From positions 407,696 to 471,695 of the forward strand of contig NZ_FMDM01000005.1 in the NCBI RefSeq assembly GCF_900090105.1: DNA of 64,000 bases. The letters are read 5' to 3'. This document shows, in pieces, positions 1-9,560 of this stretch. Numbering within the stretch: the first letter of the stretch is position 1; each line of letters starts with the position of its first letter. The notes under the pieces are model-generated. The model did no database searches. It was not told the origin of the DNA and worked only from the letters and a program-made list of their open reading frames with translations. Source of the stretch: Micromonospora humi. GTDB taxonomy: Bacteria; Actinomycetota; Actinomycetes; Mycobacteriales; Micromonosporaceae. A program made the translations under genes and the position numbers.

Positions 1-1
1 C

Positions 2-2749
2 ATGTATTCGATCATGTGGAGCGAGCACTGCTCCTACAAGTCGAGCAAGGTGCACCTGCGCCAGTTCGGTGAGAAGGCTCCGCCGAGCGACCGGCTGCTC
101 GCCGGCATCGGGGAGAACGCCGGCGTGGTCCGGGTCTCCGACGAGCTGGCGGTGACCTTCAAGGTCGAGTCGCACAACCACCCCAGCTTCGTCGAGCCGT
201 ACCAGGGCGCGGCGACCGGTGTCGGCGGCATCGTCCGCGACATCCTCGCCATGGGCGCCCGCCCGGTGGCCGTGATGGACCCGCTGCGCTTCGGCGCGGC
301 CGACCACCCGGACACCGCGCGCGTGCTGCCCGGCGTGGTTGCCGGCGTCGGCGGCTACGGCAACTGCCTGGGCCTGCCGAACATCGGCGGCGAGGTCGTC
401 TTCGACCCCTGCTACCAGGGCAACCCGCTGGTCAACGCGCTCTGCCTCGGCGTGCTGCCGGTCGACCGGCTGCAGAAGAAGGACGCCGCCGGCCCCGGCA
501 ACGTCGTGGTGCTGATGGGCGCCCGGACCGGTCGCGACGGCATCGGCGGCGTGTCGGTGCTGGCCAGCGCCACCTTCGACGAGGGCAGCGAGCAGCGTCG
601 CCCGTCCGTGCAGGTGGGCGACCCGTTCATGGAGAAGCTGCTCATCGAGGCGTGCCTGGAGCTGTACGACGCCGAGCTGGTCGTCGGCATCCAGGACCTC
701 GGCGGCGCCGGGCTCACCTGCGCGCTGACCGAGACCGCCGCCTCCGCCGGCACCGGGATGCGGGTCTGGCTGGAGCGGGTGCCGCTGCGCGAGCCCTCGA
801 TGGAGCCGCACGAGATCCTCGCCAGCGAGTCCCAGGAGCGGATGCTGCTGGTCGTCACACCGGAGAAGCTGGAGGCGGTGCTCAAGACCGCCGAGAAGTG
901 GGGCGTGTGGGCGACCGCCATCGGTGAGGTCACCGCGCCGGCGCCGGACGGCCGGCCGGGCCGGCTGGTCATCACCTGGCGCGACCAGCTCGTGGTCGAC
1001 GTGCCGCCGGGCTCGCTGGTCGACGACGGTCCGGTCTACGCCCGCCCGATGCGGGAGCCGGCCGACCTGATCCTGCTCCAGGCCGACCGGGCCGAGACGC
1101 TGCCCCGGCCGAGCACCCCGGAGACGCTCCGGGAGACCGTGCTCCGGATGATCGCGTCGCCGAACCTGGCCGACAAGACCTGGGTGACCGAGCAGTACGA
1201 CAGGTACGTGCTGGGCAACACCGTGCTCGCCCAGCCGGAGGACTCCGGCGTGATCCGGATCGACGAGCGGAGCGGCCTCGGCGTCGCCCTCTCCGTCGAC
1301 GGCAACGGCCGGTACGCCCGCCTCGACCCCTACCAGGGGACGAAGCTGGCGCTCGCCGAGGCGTACCGGAACGTGGCCGTGACCGGCGCGAAGCCGATCG
1401 CGGTGACCAACTGCCTCAACTTCGGCTCGCCGGAGGACCCGGGCGTGATGTGGCAGTTCGCCGAGGCCGTGCGCGGCCTGGCCGACGGCTGCCTGGAGCT
1501 GGGCATTCCGGTCACCGGCGGGAACGTCAGCTTCTACAACCAGACCGGTGCCGCGGCCATCCACCCGACCCCGGTGGTCGGCGTGCTGGGCGTGCTCGAC
1601 GACGTCGCCCAGCGGGTGCCGATGGGCTTCGAGCCGCGGCCGGGCGGCGACCACGACCAGCTCTTCCTGCTGGGCGAGACGCACGTCGAGCTTTCCGGCT
1701 CCGAGTGGGCCTGGGTGACCCACGAGCACCTCGGCGGCATCCCGCCGCAGGTCGACCTGGCCCGCGAGCGGCAGCTGGGCGAGCTGCTGGCCGAGGCGGC
1801 CCGGGTCGGGCACGTCAGCTCGGCGCACGACCTCTCCGACGGTGGCCTGGCGCAGAGCCTGATCGAGTCCAGCCTGCGTCGTGGCGTCGGCGTGCAGATC
1901 GCGCTGCCGGAGCACTTCGCCGAGGGCTCGATGCCGTTCGTCTTCCTGTTCAGCGAATCCGCCGGCCGGGTGCTGGTGTCGGTGCCGCGCGGGCACGAGA
2001 AGGCGTTCACCGCCCTCTGCGGCGAGCACGGCGTGCCGTGGGAGTTCATCGGCGTCACCGACCCGGCCGGCGGCGCGCTGGAGGTGCGCGGCCAGTTCCG
2101 GATCGGCCTGGACGAGCTTCGTGAGGCGCACGGCGCGACCCTGCCGCGTCTCTTCGGCCCGGCCGAGGCGCCGCAGGTCGAGGTGGCGGCGACCCGCACC
2201 GGCACCACCACGGTGCTTCCGGCCACCGCGGAGCAGCCGGTCGGCGTGGAGCCGGCACAGGTCGACGCGGAGCCGATCGCCAGGACCGGCCGGGCCGCGG
2301 AGGCCGAGGCTCCGGGCGACCGGACCCGACCGGACGCCGCTACCGCTCCGGCCCGGTCCGTCCCGGCGACCGACGACACGTCCGCCGAGCCGGCGCCGGC
2401 AGCGCCCGGGGCCGAGACCACGGACGTGGCTCGGGGCCGGGCCGAGACCGACCCCGAGGCCGAGTCCGCCGGTCCGGCTCCCGTCGCGCCCGAGGCGACG
2501 CCCTCCGGGTCCGCGCCGGCAGGCACGCCGGGCCGGCACACCTCGGCGCGGGCCGAGGCGGCCCCGGGCGCCCCGGCCCCGGCTGCGGGCACCCCGGCCG
2601 AGGCCCCGGCCGAGGCCCCGGGCACTCCGGCCGAGGCGGCGACACCCACCGACAGCCCGAGCGGGACGACCGATGCGACGACCGGCTCGACCGGCGCCCA
2701 CCCGGCTTCCGGTGAGCCCGACCAGCGCCCGGCGTCGGACCAGCGCTGA
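2..2749 (+). CDS. purL: PurL, phosphoribosylformylglycinamidine synthase large subunit (5' end outside window), with long disordered tail
   Basis: This cytoplasmic enzyme makes FGAM from FGAR, ATP and glutamine-derived ammonia, the fourth step of purine synthesis. The reading frame is open at the left edge. The first visible residues ([16 protein letters not shown]) normally lie some tens of residues into PurL, so only a short N-terminal piece is missing. The two AIR-synthase-type ATP-binding repeats are complete (about residues 40-710 of the visible part, with [10 protein letters not shown] and SAHDLSDGG motifs). Unusually, about 190 Ala/Pro/Thr/Glu-rich residues follow the end of the normal fold near LPRLFGP, with no recognisable domain. 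A ComB-like gene begins 10 nt downstream, suggesting cotranscription. Identification is secure; the tail's role is unknown. Confidence 0.97.
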   Translation: MYSIMWSEHCSYKSSKVHLRQFGEKAPPSDRLLAGIGENAGVVRVSDELAVTFKVESHNHPSFVEPYQGAATGVGGIVRDILAMGARPVAVMDPLRFGAADHPDTARVLPGVVAGVGGYGNCLGLPNIGGEVVFDPCYQGNPLVNALCLGVLPVDRLQKKDAAGPGNVVVLMGARTGRDGIGGVSVLASATFDEGSEQRRPSVQVGDPFMEKLLIEACLELYDAELVVGIQDLGGAGLTCALTETAASAGTGMRVWLERVPLREPSMEPHEILASESQERMLLVVTPEKLEAVLKTAEKWGVWATAIGEVTAPAPDGRPGRLVITWRDQLVVDVPPGSLVDDGPVYARPMREPADLILLQADRAETLPRPSTPETLRETVLRMIASPNLADKTWVTEQYDRYVLGNTVLAQPEDSGVIRIDERSGLGVALSVDGNGRYARLDPYQGTKLALAEAYRNVAVTGAKPIAVTNCLNFGSPEDPGVMWQFAEAVRGLADGCLELGIPVTGGNVSFYNQTGAAAIHPTPVVGVLGVLDDVAQRVPMGFEPRPGGDHDQLFLLGETHVELSGSEWAWVTHEHLGGIPPQVDLARERQLGELLAEAARVGHVSSAHDLSDGGLAQSLIESSLRRGVGVQIALPEHFAEGSMPFVFLFSESAGRVLVSVPRGHEKAFTALCGEHGVPWEFIGVTDPAGGALEVRGQFRIGLDELREAHGATLPRLFGPAEAPQVEVAATRTGTTTVLPATAEQPVGVEPAQVDAEPIARTGRAAEAEAPGDRTRPDAATAPARSVPATDDTSAEPAPAAPGAETTDVARGRAETDPEAESAGPAPVAPEATPSGSAPAGTPGRHTSARAEAAPGAPAPAAGTPAEAPAEAPGTPAEAATPTDSPSGTTDATTGSTGAHPASGEPDQRPASDQR

Positions 2750-2759
2750 GGCCCTGACC

Positions 2760-3509
2760 TTGGCGGTCTTCGCGCAGCCCGGAGCGGGTGTCCGGTTCGA
2801 CTGGGGGCTGACCGGGGCGGCGGAACTCGGCCGGGTCTGCGCCGCCCTGGTGGTGGTGGACGTGCTGTCGTTCACCACCGCCGTGGAGGTCGCGGTCAGC
2901 CGGGGTTCCCGGGTGCACCCGTTCCCGTGGGACGAACAGGCCGCCGAATACGCCCGCCGGATGGGCGCCGTCGCCGCCGTGGGCCGCCGGCAGACCACCC
3001 CGGAGCACCCGTGGTCGCTCTCCCCGGCGGCGCTGCGGACCGCGCCGGTGCTCGCCGACCTGGTGCTGCCGTCTCCCAACGGCTCGGCGATCAGCGCTGC
3101 GGCGAGCGCCACCGGGATGCCGGTGGTCGCCGCCTGCCTGCGCAACGCGCGCGCCGTCGGGCGCTGGCTCCGCAACCAGGGGTACGGCACGAACGACGCC
3201 CCGGTGGGCGTGGTGGCCGCCGGGGAGCGCTGGCCCGACGGGTCGCTGCGCCCCTGCGTGGAGGACCAGCTCGGGGCGGCATGCGTGCTGGACGCGCTGG
3301 CCGGGGTGCCCGGCGGTCTCTCGGTGGAGGCGGCCATGGCGCTGGCCGCGCTCGCCAGCACACCGGACGTGCCGGCGGCGGTCCGGGGCTGTGTGTCCGG
3401 CCGGGAACTGGCCGAGGGCGGCTTCGCCGAGGACGTCGCGATCGCCACCGAGGTCGGTGTCTCCGGCGTGGTGCCGGTGCTCCGCCAGGGCTACTTCACC
3501 GCCGCCTGA
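2760..3509 (+). CDS. 2-phosphosulfolactate phosphatase-like protein (ComB family)
   Basis: The 249-residue product resembles the ComB family of Mg-dependent acid phosphatases. The N-terminal stretch VVVDVLSFTTAVEVAVSRG is the family's typical opening, followed by LPSPNGSAIS and a C-terminal region carrying VEDQLGAACVLDAL. ComB hydrolyses 2-phosphosulfolactate in coenzyme M biosynthesis of methanogens; actinomycetes do not make coenzyme M, so the substrate here is unknown. The start is TTG at 2760, with an in-frame CTG at 2754 as the alternative; neither has a strong ribosome binding site, and the gene probably relies on coupling to purL, whose stop is 10 nt upstream. Family assignment is good, biochemical function uncertain. 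Confidence 0.85.
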   Translation: MAVFAQPGAGVRFDWGLTGAAELGRVCAALVVVDVLSFTTAVEVAVSRGSRVHPFPWDEQAAEYARRMGAVAAVGRRQTTPEHPWSLSPAALRTAPVLADLVLPSPNGSAISAAASATGMPVVAACLRNARAVGRWLRNQGYGTNDAPVGVVAAGERWPDGSLRPCVEDQLGAACVLDALAGVPGGLSVEAAMALAALASTPDVPAAVRGCVSGRELAEGGFAEDVAIATEVGVSGVVPVLRQGYFTAA

Positions 3510-3532
3510 GCGCCCGCCCGTCCCCCTCAGCG

Positions 3533-3606
3533 TCGATCGTGGACTTGTGGCGCCTCCGATAACAGCACGAGACCGACATTCGCCCGCGCCACAACTCCAA
3601 GATCGA
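3533..3606. repeat. Imperfect long inverted repeat, 20-nt arms
   Basis: Arms at 3533-3552 and 3587-3606 pair at 18 of 20 positions around a 34-nt loop. The right arm reads TTGGAGTTGTGGCG on the minus strand. It lies between the comB-like stop and a convergent minus-strand gene, so it could be a terminator, but the length and loop look more like a dispersed intergenic palindrome. No second copy was found in the window. Confidence 0.6.
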
Positions 3607-3745
3607 TGGCAGCGGGGCGTCGCGGTATGCGCGGCGCGCCTACGACTCCTGGGACGGCGGCACGTCAACCAGGGATGACGCACGCACGATGATTCTCATG
3701 GTCCTGGTCAGGCGGCCTTCTTCCGCGAAACCAGTTACCTGACGA

Positions 3746-3778
3746 CGATGGCCGCCCGCGGATCGCGGGCGGCCATCG
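3746..3778 (-). terminator. Strong hairpin downstream of the Gly/Tyr-tail surface protein
   Basis: A perfect 15-bp stem (3746-3760 with 3764-3778) and a 3-nt loop lie just beyond the stop codon of the minus-strand gene. There is no U tract, as is common for actinobacterial intrinsic terminators. It may also stop plus-strand transcription from the purL operon. Confidence 0.75.
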
Positions 3779-3793
3779 CGGTGCAGGAGTGGG

Positions 3794-6094
3794 TCAGTCG
3801 TCCAACCAGTCCAGACGCCGTCCGCCCCGGTCGGGCTGGCCGTCCGGGCGGGCGCGACCGGCCTGGGCCGGATCGTCGTTGTGGTATCCGCCCTGGTTGT
3901 CGTAGCCGCCACTGCGCTGCTGCGGCGGCTCCTGGCCGTATCCGCCCTGCTCGCCGTAGCCGCCCTGGCCGTAGCCACCCTGCGGTGACTGGCCGTAGCC
4001 GCCGCGCTGGTCGTATCCGCCCTGCTGGCCACCGTCGTAGCCGCCGGCGGGCGCGTTGCCGTAGGACCCGTCGTATCCGCCCTGCTGCCGCCCGTCGTAG
4101 CCGCCGGCCGGGTTGGCGTCGTAGCCGCCGGTCGGGTTGGCGTCGTAGCCGCCGGTCGGCGCGTCGCCGTAGCCGCCGGACTGCCGGGCGCTGTCGTAGC
4201 CGGCAGCGGCGTTGTCGTAGCCCCCCGCCGGGGCGTTGTCGTACCCGCCGCCGGGCCGGGTGCCGCCGTAGCCCGGGGCATCGCCGTAACCGCCGGCCGG
4301 GGCGTCGCCGTAACCGCCGGCCGGGGCGTCGCCGTAACCGGCGCCTCGGGCGGCGTCGTAGCCGCCGGCCGGGTTGGCGTCGTAGCCGCCGGTCGGCGCG
4401 TCGCCGTAGCCGCCGGACTGCCGGCCGCCGTCGTAGCCGGCGGGGGCGTTGTCGTAGCCGGCCGGCGCGGTGCCGTAGCCGGCCGGCGCGGTGCCGTAGC
4501 CACCGCCGGCACCGTAACCGTCGCCCTGCTCCGCGCCACGGCCGTACTGCCCCGGGGCGGCCTGGTCGTAGCCCTGGCCCTGCTCGGGCTGGTAGGTGCT
4601 GGTCGGGTACGGGTCGGCCGCGGGCGCGTACTGGGTGCTGTCACCGGTGTAGCGGCCGGTGGGCTCGTCGAAGCGCTCGTTGCCGTAGCCACCGCCCTGG
4701 GCCGGCGGATAACCGGCCGCTCCCGCCGCCCCGGCCGGGTAGTCGGGGCTGCCGTAGCCGGCGCCGGAGGACGGGCCGTTGCCGTAGCCGCCGCCCGAGG
4801 AGGGCGCGTTGCCGTAGCCGTTGTTGCCGCCGTAGCCGCCCTGACCGGGCGCGTCCTCGCCGTAGCCGTAACCGGCCTGGCCCGCCCCGACGCCGTACCC
4901 GGTGCCGGGCGGCGCGCCGTACGGGTCCGGCGGGACGTCGTCCACGACCGGGCGTTGGAGCATGGTCGGTGCCTCGCTGAGCGCGGCGCCGCCGACCATG
5001 GTCGGCGCCGGTCCGGCACCCATGCCGTTGACCACCCGGGTCTGGTCGTCCGCGCCCCGGTAGGCGCCGCGCGCCGCGGGGATCGCGCCGGCCGCGGCGG
5101 CCCCGCCCGGGCCACCCGGACCGACCGGCCCACCCGGGCCGTCGCCGTCGGCGTCGCCGTCCTCGTTCTTGCGGCGCATGTAGAGCAGCACGATGGTGCC
5201 CACGCCCACGGCGACGAAGAGGCCGCCGAGCAGGATGAGCAGCCAGGAGCCGAAGCCGCCGGAGTCCTCGCCGGCAGCAGCCGGCTGCTGGGCGGCCGGC
5301 GCGTCGGAGGTGGCCGCGTCGGTCGCCTCGTCCTCGGTCACTTCCTCGGACGGCGGGGCGGACTCGCTGGCCGACGGGGTCGCGCTCGGGCTCTCCGACG
5401 CCTTGACCGCCACGCTGATCCGCAGCCCGGTGACGGACTGGCCGGCGTTGGCGTTGATCGACTTGGTGCCGGGCTCGGCGCCCTGGGTGGTGGCGCCGAG
5501 ATCGAGCCGGCCCGGCGCGATGGGGTTGTCGGCGGAGCCGCTGAAGCTGAAGTTGCCGCTACCGTTCGCGTTCGTGCGGCGCTCCTTGCCGGCGCTGTCG
5601 CGCAGCATGACGATCGCGCCGGAGATCGGCTCGCCGTCGGAGTTGACCACCTTGCCGGAGACCGTCTTGACGGTCTGCGGCTGCTGCGGCGGCGGCGGAG
5701 CAGCCGCCTTGACGGTGACGCGGAGCGGGCGTACGCCCCCACCGCTCACCGTGATCTTCGCGAGCGCGTTACCGGACGGCGCGTCACCGGCGGCCGAGAG
5801 CGTCAGCGTGACGTCCTTCTCCTGCGCCCCGCCGAAGTCCACCGGACCGCAGCCGCCGCAGTTGACGCCGTCGGGCAGGTCGGTCACGTCGATGTCGGCA
5901 GACGTCTCACCGTTGCCCAGGCGGACCTTGGCCACGACGGTGCTGCTCTTGCCCGCATCGATCGTCACGGAGTTGGTTGCGGTGACGATGCTGGCCGCGA
6001 GGGCGGGTGTGGCGGGGACGGTGAGCAGCGCGCCGAACACCAGCGCCACGACCACACCGGCCCGATGCTTCCAGGCACGTCGGTGTGTTGACAC
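3794..6094 (-). CDS. Secreted/anchored surface protein with carboxypeptidase-regulatory-like domain, one TM helix and Gly/Tyr-rich cytoplasmic tail
   Basis: The 766-residue protein has a Sec signal peptide (1 to about 33, ending PALA), an extracytoplasmic beta-rich region, and a CarboxypepD_reg-like segment (GKVVNSDGEPISGAIVMLRD, DNPI). A Ser/Glu/Ala-rich linker is followed by one membrane helix (about 283-305) and a basic MRRK stop-transfer. About 460 residues then lie on the cytoplasmic side. The tail starts with Thr-containing motifs (APTMVGG, APTMLQRP) and continues as Gly-Tyr-Asp/Ala/Pro/Gln repeats. GTG at 6094 is chosen because GGAAGG sits 8 nt upstream; the longer frame from 6154 would mask the signal peptide. 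No enzymatic motif was seen. The function is unknown; a cell-envelope scaffold is a guess. Confidence 0.88.
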   Translation of the reverse strand: MSTHRRAWKHRAGVVVALVFGALLTVPATPALAASIVTATNSVTIDAGKSSTVVAKVRLGNGETSADIDVTDLPDGVNCGGCGPVDFGGAQEKDVTLTLSAAGDAPSGNALAKITVSGGGVRPLRVTVKAAAPPPPQQPQTVKTVSGKVVNSDGEPISGAIVMLRDSAGKERRTNANGSGNFSFSGSADNPIAPGRLDLGATTQGAEPGTKSINANAGQSVTGLRISVAVKASESPSATPSASESAPPSEEVTEDEATDAATSDAPAAQQPAAAGEDSGGFGSWLLILLGGLFVAVGVGTIVLLYMRRKNEDGDADGDGPGGPVGPGGPGGAAAAGAIPAARGAYRGADDQTRVVNGMGAGPAPTMVGGAALSEAPTMLQRPVVDDVPPDPYGAPPGTGYGVGAGQAGYGYGEDAPGQGGYGGNNGYGNAPSSGGGYGNGPSSGAGYGSPDYPAGAAGAAGYPPAQGGGYGNERFDEPTGRYTGDSTQYAPAADPYPTSTYQPEQGQGYDQAAPGQYGRGAEQGDGYGAGGGYGTAPAGYGTAPAGYDNAPAGYDGGRQSGGYGDAPTGGYDANPAGGYDAARGAGYGDAPAGGYGDAPAGGYGDAPGYGGTRPGGGYDNAPAGGYDNAAAGYDSARQSGGYGDAPTGGYDANPTGGYDANPAGGYDGRQQGGYDGSYGNAPAGGYDGGQQGGYDQRGGYGQSPQGGYGQGGYGEQGGYGQEPPQQRSGGYDNQGGYHNDDPAQAGRARPDGQPDRGGRRLDWLDD
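4135..4424 (-). repeat. Internal coding repeats, Gly/Tyr-rich tail
   Basis: Within the surface-protein gene, a stretch at 4135-4187 recurs nearly exactly 237 bp (79 codons) away at 4372-4424. It encodes units such as QSGGYGDAPTGGYDANP. Many shorter GGYD and GYGDAPAG copies lie between and around them. The unit length is a multiple of three, so expansion or contraction keeps the frame. Confidence 0.8.
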
Positions 6095-6254
6095 GTCCAC
6101 CGCCTTCCGGGTCTGATCTCCCCGCCGGCCGGTCCGGCCGGGTTGATCACTCACGGTACGAATTACGCCGTCGGCAACTATGCCTTGTCTGACCGGATCA
6201 TCTCTACCCAGGGCCGGCGTCGGGCGGCCTTCTGCCGGGTCGTATCGTCCCGTC

Positions 6255-6608
6255 GTGTCCTCTCCGCACGCTTATTCCGACTCGGTGCTCGCCGCGCTCA
6301 CCGCGCTCGACGAGGGGCGTACGCCCGAACGGCCGGTGCTTCGGGAGGCGGTCCGGACGCTCTTGGCCGCCCTCACGGAGCGCGCCCCCGGCCGATCGGT
6401 GGAGGTGCGCGTCCCACCATACGGCGCGGTGCAGTGCGTGCCGGGCCCGCGACACACCCGCGGCACCCCGCCGAACGTGGTGGAGATGGATCCGGCCACC
6501 TGGCTGGCGGTTGCCACCGGGCGTCTCGGGTGGATGGAGGCGGTCACCGAGGGTCGCGTACGGGTCTCCGGGAACCGGGCCGACCTCTCCGCGTACCTCC
6601 CGATTTAG
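6255..6608 (+). CDS. Sterol carrier family protein (SCP2-like, bacterial)
   Basis: This 117-residue protein matches the small sterol-carrier-like proteins found beside purF in actinomycetes. It ends in a compact alpha/beta segment with [18 protein letters not shown] followed by [17 protein letters not shown], where the family has its most conserved pattern. The GTG at 6255 gives a product starting SSPHAYSD; longer frames to 6180 add an unconserved leader. The ligand and role in bacteria are not established. The divergent neighbour is the surface protein, and the purF promoter region follows. No membrane segment or signal peptide is visible. Confidence 0.8.
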   Translation: MSSPHAYSDSVLAALTALDEGRTPERPVLREAVRTLLAALTERAPGRSVEVRVPPYGAVQCVPGPRHTRGTPPNVVEMDPATWLAVATGRLGWMEAVTEGRVRVSGNRADLSAYLPI

Positions 6609-6765
6609 CCGGCCGGAGCATCACCCTCGGCGGACATGTCGTGACTGTCGGTGGCGACGCCTGTTCGCGTACACTGGTCCCCGACGACGGTCCCGGCCCA
6701 CGGTGCGGAGCTGCCCCCCGACTCCGCCAGGCCAGTCCAGACCCCCCAGCACGAGGGAGCGGCAG

Positions 6766-8283
6766 GTGCCCCGAGGCGATGGCCGGCTGAGCCACGACCT
6801 TGACCCCCAACGACCCGGCCCCCAGGACGCGTGCGGCGTCTTCGGTGTCTGGGCGCCCGGGGAAGAAGTCGCCAATCTGACCTACTTCGGGCTCTACGCC
6901 CTGCAGCACCGCGGCCAGGAGGCCGCGGGCATCGCGGTCAGCGACGGCTCCGGGGTGGTGGTCTACAAGGATCTCGGCCTGGTCGCCCAGGTGTTCGACG
7001 AGCCGACACTGGCCAGCCTGCGCGGGCACGTCGCGATCGGGCACGCGCGCTACTCCACCACCGGGGGCTCGACCTGGGAGAACGCCCAGCCGACGATCCG
7101 GGCCACCAGCGCCGGTACGACGATCGCGCTGGCCCACAACGGCAACCTGGTCAACACCGCCGACCTCCAGCGCGAGGTGTCCGCCCGGGGCATGGACTCC
7201 GACGGGTCGAGCAACGACACGTCGCTCGTCACCATGCTGCTGGCGAGCCGGCCCGACCTCTCGGTCGAGGCCGCCGCGCTGGAGGTGCTGCCGCAGCTGC
7301 GCGGCGCGTTCAGCTTCGTCTTCATGGACGAGTCGACGCTCTACGCGGCGCGCGACCCGCACGGCGTGCGGCCGCTGGTCCTCGGCCGGCTGGAGCGCGG
7401 CTGGGTGGTGGCGAGCGAGACCGCCGCGCTGGACATCGTCGGCGCGAGCGTGGTCCGCGAGGTCGAGCCGGGCGAGCTGATCGCGATCGACGAGGGTGGG
7501 TTGCGGTCCAGCCGGTTCGCCGCCCCCGAGCCCAAGGGCTGCCTCTTCGAGTACGTCTACATCGCCCGGCCGGACGCCACGATCGCCGGCCGGAACGTGC
7601 ACGCCGCGCGGGTGCAGATCGGTCGCCAGCTCGCCAAGGAGCACCCGGTCGAGGCCGACCTGGTGATCCCGGTGCCGGAGTCGGGCACACCGGCGGCCAT
7701 CGGCTACGCCGAGGAGTCCGGCATCACCTACGGCCAGGGCCTGATGAAGAACCCGTACGTCGGGCGCACGTTCATCCAGCCCTCGCAGACGCTGCGCGCG
7801 CTCGGGGTGCGGCTCAAGCTGAACCCGCTGCGGCAGAACGTCCGCGGCAAGCGGCTGGTGGTGGTGGACGACTCGATCGTCCGGGGCACCACCCAGCGGG
7901 CCATCGTCCGGCTGCTGCGGGAGGCGGGCGCGCTGGAGGTCCACGTCCGGATCTCCTCGCCGCCGGTCAGCTGGCCCTGTTTCTACGGCATCGACTTCGC
8001 CACCCGGGCCGAACTGCTGGCCAACGGGCTGGACAACGAAGGCATCCGGCGGTCGATCGGCGCCGACACGCTGGGCTACGTATCCCTGCCCGGTCTCATC
8101 GCGGCGACCGAGCAGCCGAAGACCCGGCTCTGCCGGGCGTGTTTCGATGGGGAGTACCCGATCGAACTGCCGGCCGGGAACCTGATCGGCAAGCACGTGC
8201 TCGAGGGCGTGGGTCGCCGGGTCGTCGCCGAGGCGGCCGAGCCCACCAGCCCGCTCGTCGCCACACCGACCCACCACCCGTAG
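6766..8283 (+). CDS. purF: PurF, amidophosphoribosyltransferase
   Basis: The product (505 aa) catalyses the committed purine step: PRPP plus glutamine gives phosphoribosylamine. The N-terminal Ntn glutaminase starts at Cys23 (DACGVFGVW) after a short propeptide of the Bacillus-type enzyme. The phosphoribosyltransferase half carries the PRPP loop VVVDDSIVRGTT near residue 365. Cysteines in PKGCLFEYVY, SWPCFYG and TRLCRACFDG are those that ligate the 4Fe-4S cluster in the Bacillus-like class. GTG at 6766 is supported by GAGGGAG six bases upstream; reading frames extending to 6511 cover the sterol-carrier gene in another frame and are not real. purM follows after 56 nt. Confidence 0.98.
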   Translation: MPRGDGRLSHDLDPQRPGPQDACGVFGVWAPGEEVANLTYFGLYALQHRGQEAAGIAVSDGSGVVVYKDLGLVAQVFDEPTLASLRGHVAIGHARYSTTGGSTWENAQPTIRATSAGTTIALAHNGNLVNTADLQREVSARGMDSDGSSNDTSLVTMLLASRPDLSVEAAALEVLPQLRGAFSFVFMDESTLYAARDPHGVRPLVLGRLERGWVVASETAALDIVGASVVREVEPGELIAIDEGGLRSSRFAAPEPKGCLFEYVYIARPDATIAGRNVHAARVQIGRQLAKEHPVEADLVIPVPESGTPAAIGYAEESGITYGQGLMKNPYVGRTFIQPSQTLRALGVRLKLNPLRQNVRGKRLVVVDDSIVRGTTQRAIVRLLREAGALEVHVRISSPPVSWPCFYGIDFATRAELLANGLDNEGIRRSIGADTLGYVSLPGLIAATEQPKTRLCRACFDGEYPIELPAGNLIGKHVLEGVGRRVVAEAAEPTSPLVATPTHHP

Positions 8284-8339
8284 CACCACCGACGCGGGTC
8301 CGGCCGCTCCGGCCCCGCGGGACCACAAAGGGGAGAACC

Positions 8340-9494
8340 GTGACGCACGTGTCCGAGCGCAGCGGCGCAGGATCCAGCCCGACGGGCGCCGGCGGCGACC
8401 GCCAGCCCTGGTCGGCGGGGTCCGGCCGGACGCAGCGCAAACGCTCGGTCTCGTACGCCGACGCCGGGGTGTCGATCGAGGCGGGCGACCGCGCGGTCGA
8501 GCTGCTCAAGTCCAAGGTCAGGGAGACCCGGCGCCCGGAGGTCATGGGTGACCTGGGCGGCTTCGCCGGCCTGTTCCGGCTGGACACCAAGAAGTACAAG
8601 AGCCCGATCCTGGCCTCCTCCACCGACGGCGTGGGCACCAAGCTGGTGATCGCCCAGCAGCTCGACATCCACGACACGGTCGGCATCGACCTGGTCGCCA
8701 TGGTCGTCGACGATCTGGTCGCCTGCGGTGCCGAGCCGCTGTTCCTGCTCGACTACATCGCCACCGGCGAGGTCGTGCCGGACAAGGTCGCCGAGATCGG
8801 CGCGGGCATCGCCGACGGCTGCCGCTATGCCGGTTGCGCGCTGCTGGGCGGCGAGACCGCCGAGCACCCCGGCGTGCTGCGCCCGGACGAGTACGACATC
8901 TCCGCGACCGGCGTCGGCGTGGTGGAGGAGAGCGACATCCTCCGCCCGGAGCGGGTGGAGGTGGGCGACGTGGTGATCGCGATGCGCTCCTCCGGTCTGC
9001 ACTCCAACGGCTACTCCCTGGTCCGGCACGTGCTGCTGGGCGCCGGCCGGATGCGGCTGGACGTCGTGATCGAGGACTTCGGTCGCCAGCGCACGCTGGG
9101 CGAGGAGCTGCTCACCCCGACCAAGATCTACGCGCAGGACTGTCTCAAGCTGATCGCCGAGGCCGAGGTCCGGGCGCTGGCCCACGTGACCGGCGGCGGC
9201 ATCCCGGGCAACCTGGTCCGGGTCCTGCCCGAGAACGTCGACGCGGTGGTCAACCGGTCCACCTGGAAGCCGCAGCCGATCTTCGACCTGATCCAGTCCA
9301 AGGGCCGGATCGAGGACCCGGAGATGGAGGCGACGTTCAACATGGGCGTCGGCATGTTCGCCATCGTCTCCGCGGAGGACGCCGACCGCGCGCTGGCCAC
9401 GCTGACCGGCCGGGGCGTCGACGCCTGGCAGGCCGGCGAGATCATCGAGGGTTCCGGCAACGTGCAGATGGTCGGGCAGCACACCCGGGGCTGA
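8340..9494 (+). CDS. purM: PurM, phosphoribosylformylglycinamidine cyclo-ligase (AIR synthetase)
   Basis: This 384-residue enzyme closes the imidazole ring, converting FGAM to AIR with ATP. The core begins at SVSYADAGVSIEAGDRAVEL after about 30 disordered residues. It shows the family signatures SSTDGVGTKL, CGAEPLFLLDYIATG and GGETAEHPG in the ATP-binding fold, and GGGIPGNL in the C-terminal half. GTG at 8340 follows a GGGGAG ribosome site. It forms a transcriptional unit with purF upstream. The extended N-terminus is typical of actinobacterial homologues. Confidence 0.98.
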   Translation: MTHVSERSGAGSSPTGAGGDRQPWSAGSGRTQRKRSVSYADAGVSIEAGDRAVELLKSKVRETRRPEVMGDLGGFAGLFRLDTKKYKSPILASSTDGVGTKLVIAQQLDIHDTVGIDLVAMVVDDLVACGAEPLFLLDYIATGEVVPDKVAEIGAGIADGCRYAGCALLGGETAEHPGVLRPDEYDISATGVGVVEESDILRPERVEVGDVVIAMRSSGLHSNGYSLVRHVLLGAGRMRLDVVIEDFGRQRTLGEELLTPTKIYAQDCLKLIAEAEVRALAHVTGGGIPGNLVRVLPENVDAVVNRSTWKPQPIFDLIQSKGRIEDPEMEATFNMGVGMFAIVSAEDADRALATLTGRGVDAWQAGEIIEGSGNVQMVGQHTRG

Positions 9495-9516
9495 TGATCA
9501 CCCTGCGTTGATCATC
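9493..9516 (+). terminator. Hairpin at the purM stop
   Basis: GATGATCA (9493-9500) pairs perfectly with TGATCATC (9509-9516) around an 8-nt loop, beginning inside the purM stop codon. It probably ends the purF-purM transcript before the radical SAM cassette; the stem is short. Confidence 0.5.
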
Positions 9517-9560
9517 CGGGCACCTGATCGGGGGTTCACCCGAGTGGTCGCCTCCGCCTA

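Noticed and set aside
1534..2649. Long antisense open frame (371 codons) opposite purL
   Set aside because: It lies wholly opposite a conserved enzyme, is Ala/Ser/Arg-rich and has no ribosome site. Such frames are routine in very GC-rich DNA.
4000..4500. Possible CRISPR-like direct repeats
   Set aside because: The repeats are in-frame codons for GGYD-type units inside one open reading frame, without regular spacers or cas genes.
6544..8328. 594-codon antisense frame opposite purF
   Set aside because: Its length only mirrors the purF frame. Composition is Arg/Gly/Ala/His-biased and no domain is visible.
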